Positions 63,130-64,000 of a stretch of 64,000 nucleotides of DNA are shown here, one piece after another. This stretch comes from Diplonema papillatum (Eukaryota > Euglenozoa > Diplonemea > Diplonemida > Diplonemidae): contig JAPJBO010000125.1 in assembly GCA_030068145.1 (NCBI GenBank), positions 1 to 64,000 on the forward strand. Reading direction: 5' to 3'. Below the pieces are notes generated by a model. That model saw nothing but the letters and a program-made list of their open reading frames with translations, did not search any database and was not told the origin of the DNA. Every line of letters begins with the position of its first letter. Position 1 is the stretch's first letter. A program made the translations under genes and the position numbers.

Positions 63130-63790
63130 GGGGGTTCGCGCGGTGCGACTTCGCCTCGCAGACGACCAAGCCAGTCCTGAGCACTTCGTGCAGCAACACC
63201 AGCGACACTCGATTCTTCGGAGGGGGAAAAGGACCCGGTTGCCTAAGAATGACGCGGAGAAGTCGGCGCCATTGCATGTCGACTCGGTGCCCCCGATCAA
63301 TGTCGACGTGCTGCGGAAGCGGATGAACCCGCAAACGCGGGAACGATTTGACGAAACCTGGTCGCGGACGTTTTTCCTCGTGCACATGGCAGAACGAAGT
63401 CTTCTCCCCTCGTCACTCTAGATTTGCTTCAGCACATGCAAGGGAATTGCAGGCGCACGGGATTGCTCAGCGCGGTCGTGGGCCTAACGGCCTCCTCAAT
63501 GTCCCGTTCACCGTTGTGGAGGAGAAAGAAGGGGCGCTTCGTCAGCGCTTCATTCTCTGGACGTTCGACGCCAACGCTGTGGTTGAGACGGACGGCTACC
63601 AGGCCCATGTCCCGCTTCAGCATGGCTCTGGAGTGTAGCTCGACGCGAGACTTCCGGTGTGGGTTCTACGGCATCGAGATTCCGATCGCCTCTCGCGGAC
63701 TCTTCGCATTCCAAGATGATGCAGGAGAGTGGTGGGTGTTGACGAGGCTGCCGATGGGGCATTCCTGTCGGTCGCTAGCTGTACGCAGGT
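63130..63790 (+). pseudogene. Y3 reverse transcriptase N-terminal half, frameshifted
   Basis: An upstream frame gives VPPINVDVLRKRMNPQTRER (to 63421), the next (from about 63400) gives FASAHARELQAHG, then LRQRFILWTFDANAV, and a third gives DFRCGFYGIEIPIASRGLFA and WWVLTRLPMGHS. These are the RT fingers, motif A (Asp in DFRCGFY) and the start of motif B. The fingers motif has Trp where Asp is usual, as in Y1. At least two frame changes occur, and the sequence after LPMGHS no longer fits RT, so the gene is broken before the catalytic YxDD box. Confidence 0.7.
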
Positions 63791-64000
63791 CGACTTCAAG
63801 GGTACCGAGTCTCACCCCCATAACGACCATGTTCCCCCCGAAAACCCCGTAAGACCCAAACGCCTTTCGGTCGCTAGAGCTGGCGAGTTTGCGCGTATGG
63901 TTTTGTATTGTAACAAGCTAGTATTACATTCTCGGTCCGCTCTCTTCCTCCGCGCCCGAGGTTTTTTTGTGTCCAGAAGCGTCACGGATGCAAGTGGCGC
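63791..64000. other. No gene recognised at window end
   Basis: Sequence after the RT break. No motif C or RNase H found. It may be a different insertion or decayed element sequence. Confidence 0.4.

Larger units (their letters stand above)
60945..64000 (+). mobile_element. YR retrotransposon Y3, cut by window end
   Basis: Plus-strand order gag-like, tyrosine recombinase, reverse transcriptase, the same gene order as Y1 and as VIPER/TATE elements. Gag and RT are frameshifted; YR is open. The 3' part and the terminal repeats are not in the window. Confidence 0.72.

Noticed and set aside
61619-63421. A 600-codon plus-strand frame in Y3
   Set aside because: Its middle 350 codons overlap the recombinase gene in another frame and are Gly/Pro-rich without a domain. 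Only the last ~100 codons, which match RT, are used.

Overview
The window looks like nuclear DNA of a unicellular eukaryote whose lineage I cannot fix. There are no operons, ribosomal genes or intact tRNA genes. Almost all recognisable coding sequence belongs to eukaryotic mobile elements. These are three tyrosine-recombinase (YR) retrotransposons of the DIRS/Ngaro/VIPER type, a Crypton-like YR DNA transposon plus an internally deleted copy, two copies of a DDE-type DNA transposon, a decayed hAT transposase, and a tRNA-derived SINE-like family with a variable-number tail. Only two open frames look like ordinary host genes: a four-helix membrane protein (36.1-37.0 kb, minus) and a MAP3K-like serine/threonine kinase (41.9-43.0 kb, minus). 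Both are read as single open frames without introns.

Layout. 0-3 kb: G-rich low-complexity DNA and a SINE-like copy. 3.4-6.1 kb: CTG-rich sequence, a degenerate ~32-bp minisatellite and a block repeated at 30.3-32.3 kb. 6.15-8.16 kb: a Crypton-like element inserted in that block. 8.3-10.8 kb: three copies of a ~285-bp repeat around an AT-rich unknown gene. 11.0-13.3 kb: a 5'-truncated DDE transposon. 13.35-15.0 kb: an AT-rich island with a frameshifted RING-finger gene and a broken uracil-DNA glycosylase gene, both resembling large-DNA-virus genes. 16.07-21.34 kb: YR retrotransposon Y1 (minus), carrying a nested DDE transposon. 21.34-22.1 kb: a second AT-rich island with repeats and hairpins. 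22.4-27.5 kb: YR retrotransposon Y2 (minus), followed by a 53-bp satellite and a 751-bp duplicate of its own interior. 30.3-36 kb: the duplicated block, repeats and a long AC tract. 36-43 kb: the two host-like genes, separated by an 11-bp minisatellite and unassigned DNA. 43.8-44.7 kb: the deleted Crypton-like copy. 46.3-49.3 kb: hAT remnant. 49.3-52.4 kb: a 43-bp satellite. 52.5-60.5 kb: minisatellites and SINE-like copies. 60.9-64 kb: a third YR retrotransposon, Y3 (plus), cut by the window end.

The strongest results come from comparing repeats inside the window. The 32.1-kb copy of the duplicated block is an empty site for the Crypton-like element. The second A repeat of Y1 is an empty site for the nested DDE transposon and shows a 4-bp ATAT target duplication. 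Y1 has the A1 - ORFs - B1 A2 B2 split direct repeats of YR retrotransposons. These three points can be read directly from the sequence. Family names, the viral origin of the AT-rich islands and the status of the host genes rest on motif recognition, without database searches.
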